From Bacteroidota bacterium (lineage in GTDB: Bacteria > Bacteroidota > Ignavibacteria > T3Sed10-11), in contig SKXH01000161.1 in the NCBI GenBank assembly GCA_007128495.1, positions 1 through 6,001 of the forward strand: a DNA stretch of 6,001 nt, in the 5' to 3' direction. The position numbers were made by a program, and so were the translations under genes. A model generated the notes under the pieces. It was not told the origin of the DNA and did not search any database. It saw only the letters and a program-made list of their open reading frames with translations. Positions 5,909-6,001 of the stretch are shown one piece after another. The first letter of the stretch is position 1. Each line of letters starts with the position of its first letter.

Positions 5909-5918
5909 ATTACAGGAG
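5909..5918 (+). promoter_or_regulatory. Ribosome-binding site ATTACAGGAG for the right-edge gene
   Basis: AGGAG (5914-5918) lies seven bases before ATG 5926 and is embedded in the same ten bases, ATTACAGGAG, as the site before the propeller gene. This supports 5926 as a true start although only 25 codons are visible. Confidence 0.6.
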
Positions 5919-5925
5919 TCTCTCA

Positions 5926-6001
5926 ATGAAACTAATGAAAGTAACCAAGAACCTCGGAATGCTCTTGTTGGGCATCTGGCTCATCCTCACCGGACTCATA
6001 C
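5926..6001 (+). CDS. Small membrane protein, N-terminal 25 codons, cut by window edge
   Basis: A new frame opens at ATG 5926 after a good SD. The visible sequence starts MKLMKVTKNLG and continues into a hydrophobic segment MLLLGIWLILTGLI, a basic N-terminus followed by a transmembrane helix. From memory, this 'NLGMLLLGIWLILTGL' pattern is common in small uncharacterised membrane proteins of about 50 residues with two helices in several environmental bacterial lineages. The segment does not look like a cleavable signal peptide, as no small-residue cleavage site is visible before the edge. It begins 63 bases after the propeller gene on the same strand, so co-transcription is plausible. An alternative start is ATG at 5935, three codons in. 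Function unknown. Confidence 0.65.
   Translation, partial: MKLMKVTKNLGMLLLGIWLILTGLI

Noticed and set aside
5860..5928. Read-through or fusion from the propeller gene into the next frame
   Set aside because: The 21 codons after the TGA are open and in frame with ATG 5926, but they do not resemble the missing end of the sorting domain, and the next gene has its own SD. Likely coincidence.
1..6001. CRISPR array, tRNA, rRNA or insertion sequence
   Set aside because: No regularly spaced direct repeats, cloverleaf, rRNA segment, transposase or terminal inverted repeats with target duplication were seen. The only tandem repeats of size are coding.

Overview
The window looks like a chromosomal segment from a bacterium of the Bacteroidetes/Ignavibacteria-type (FCB) lineage. 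The main reason is a protein near the right end that ends in a type IX secretion (T9SS) sorting domain of the 'QNYPNPFNPST' kind, which is typical of that group. Base composition is moderate to AT-rich. Some genes here have a clear Shine-Dalgarno (SD) sequence and others have none. I cannot place it at genus level.

Layout, left to right. (1) Bases 1-978, plus strand: the C-terminal two thirds of a xylulokinase (FGGY kinase), cut by the window edge. (2) 979-1524: about 550 bases without a convincing gene, holding a short tandem repeat, a hairpin, a 12-base palindrome and a CAGACA-rich tract. (3) 1525-4107, plus: a complete 860-residue exported GH20 beta-N-acetylhexosaminidase with the full multidomain layout of Serratia chitobiase. 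(4) 4108-4462: a non-coding stretch with a GC-rich hairpin cluster, including a perfect 16-base palindrome followed by a T run that looks like an intrinsic terminator. (5) 4463-4987, minus: two small unrecognised genes in tandem, the second with a perfect AGGAGG SD. (6) 5047-5862, plus: a small secreted protein of three to four Reg_prop propeller repeats followed by a shortened T9SS sorting domain. (7) 5926-6001, plus: the first 25 codons of a small membrane protein that runs off the right edge.

The genes do not form one pathway. Xylulokinase belongs to cytoplasmic pentose use. The GH20 enzyme and the propeller protein belong to the cell envelope or exterior. The small minus-strand pair interrupts the plus-strand order and may be an accessory insertion. 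I see no CRISPR array, tRNA, rRNA or insertion sequence. The most informative observations are that the GH20 enzyme keeps its catalytic machinery but has replaced two residues that normally recognise O4 and O6 of the bound sugar, and that the propeller protein's sorting domain stops before its expected end. I do not see a recognisable new multi-gene system.
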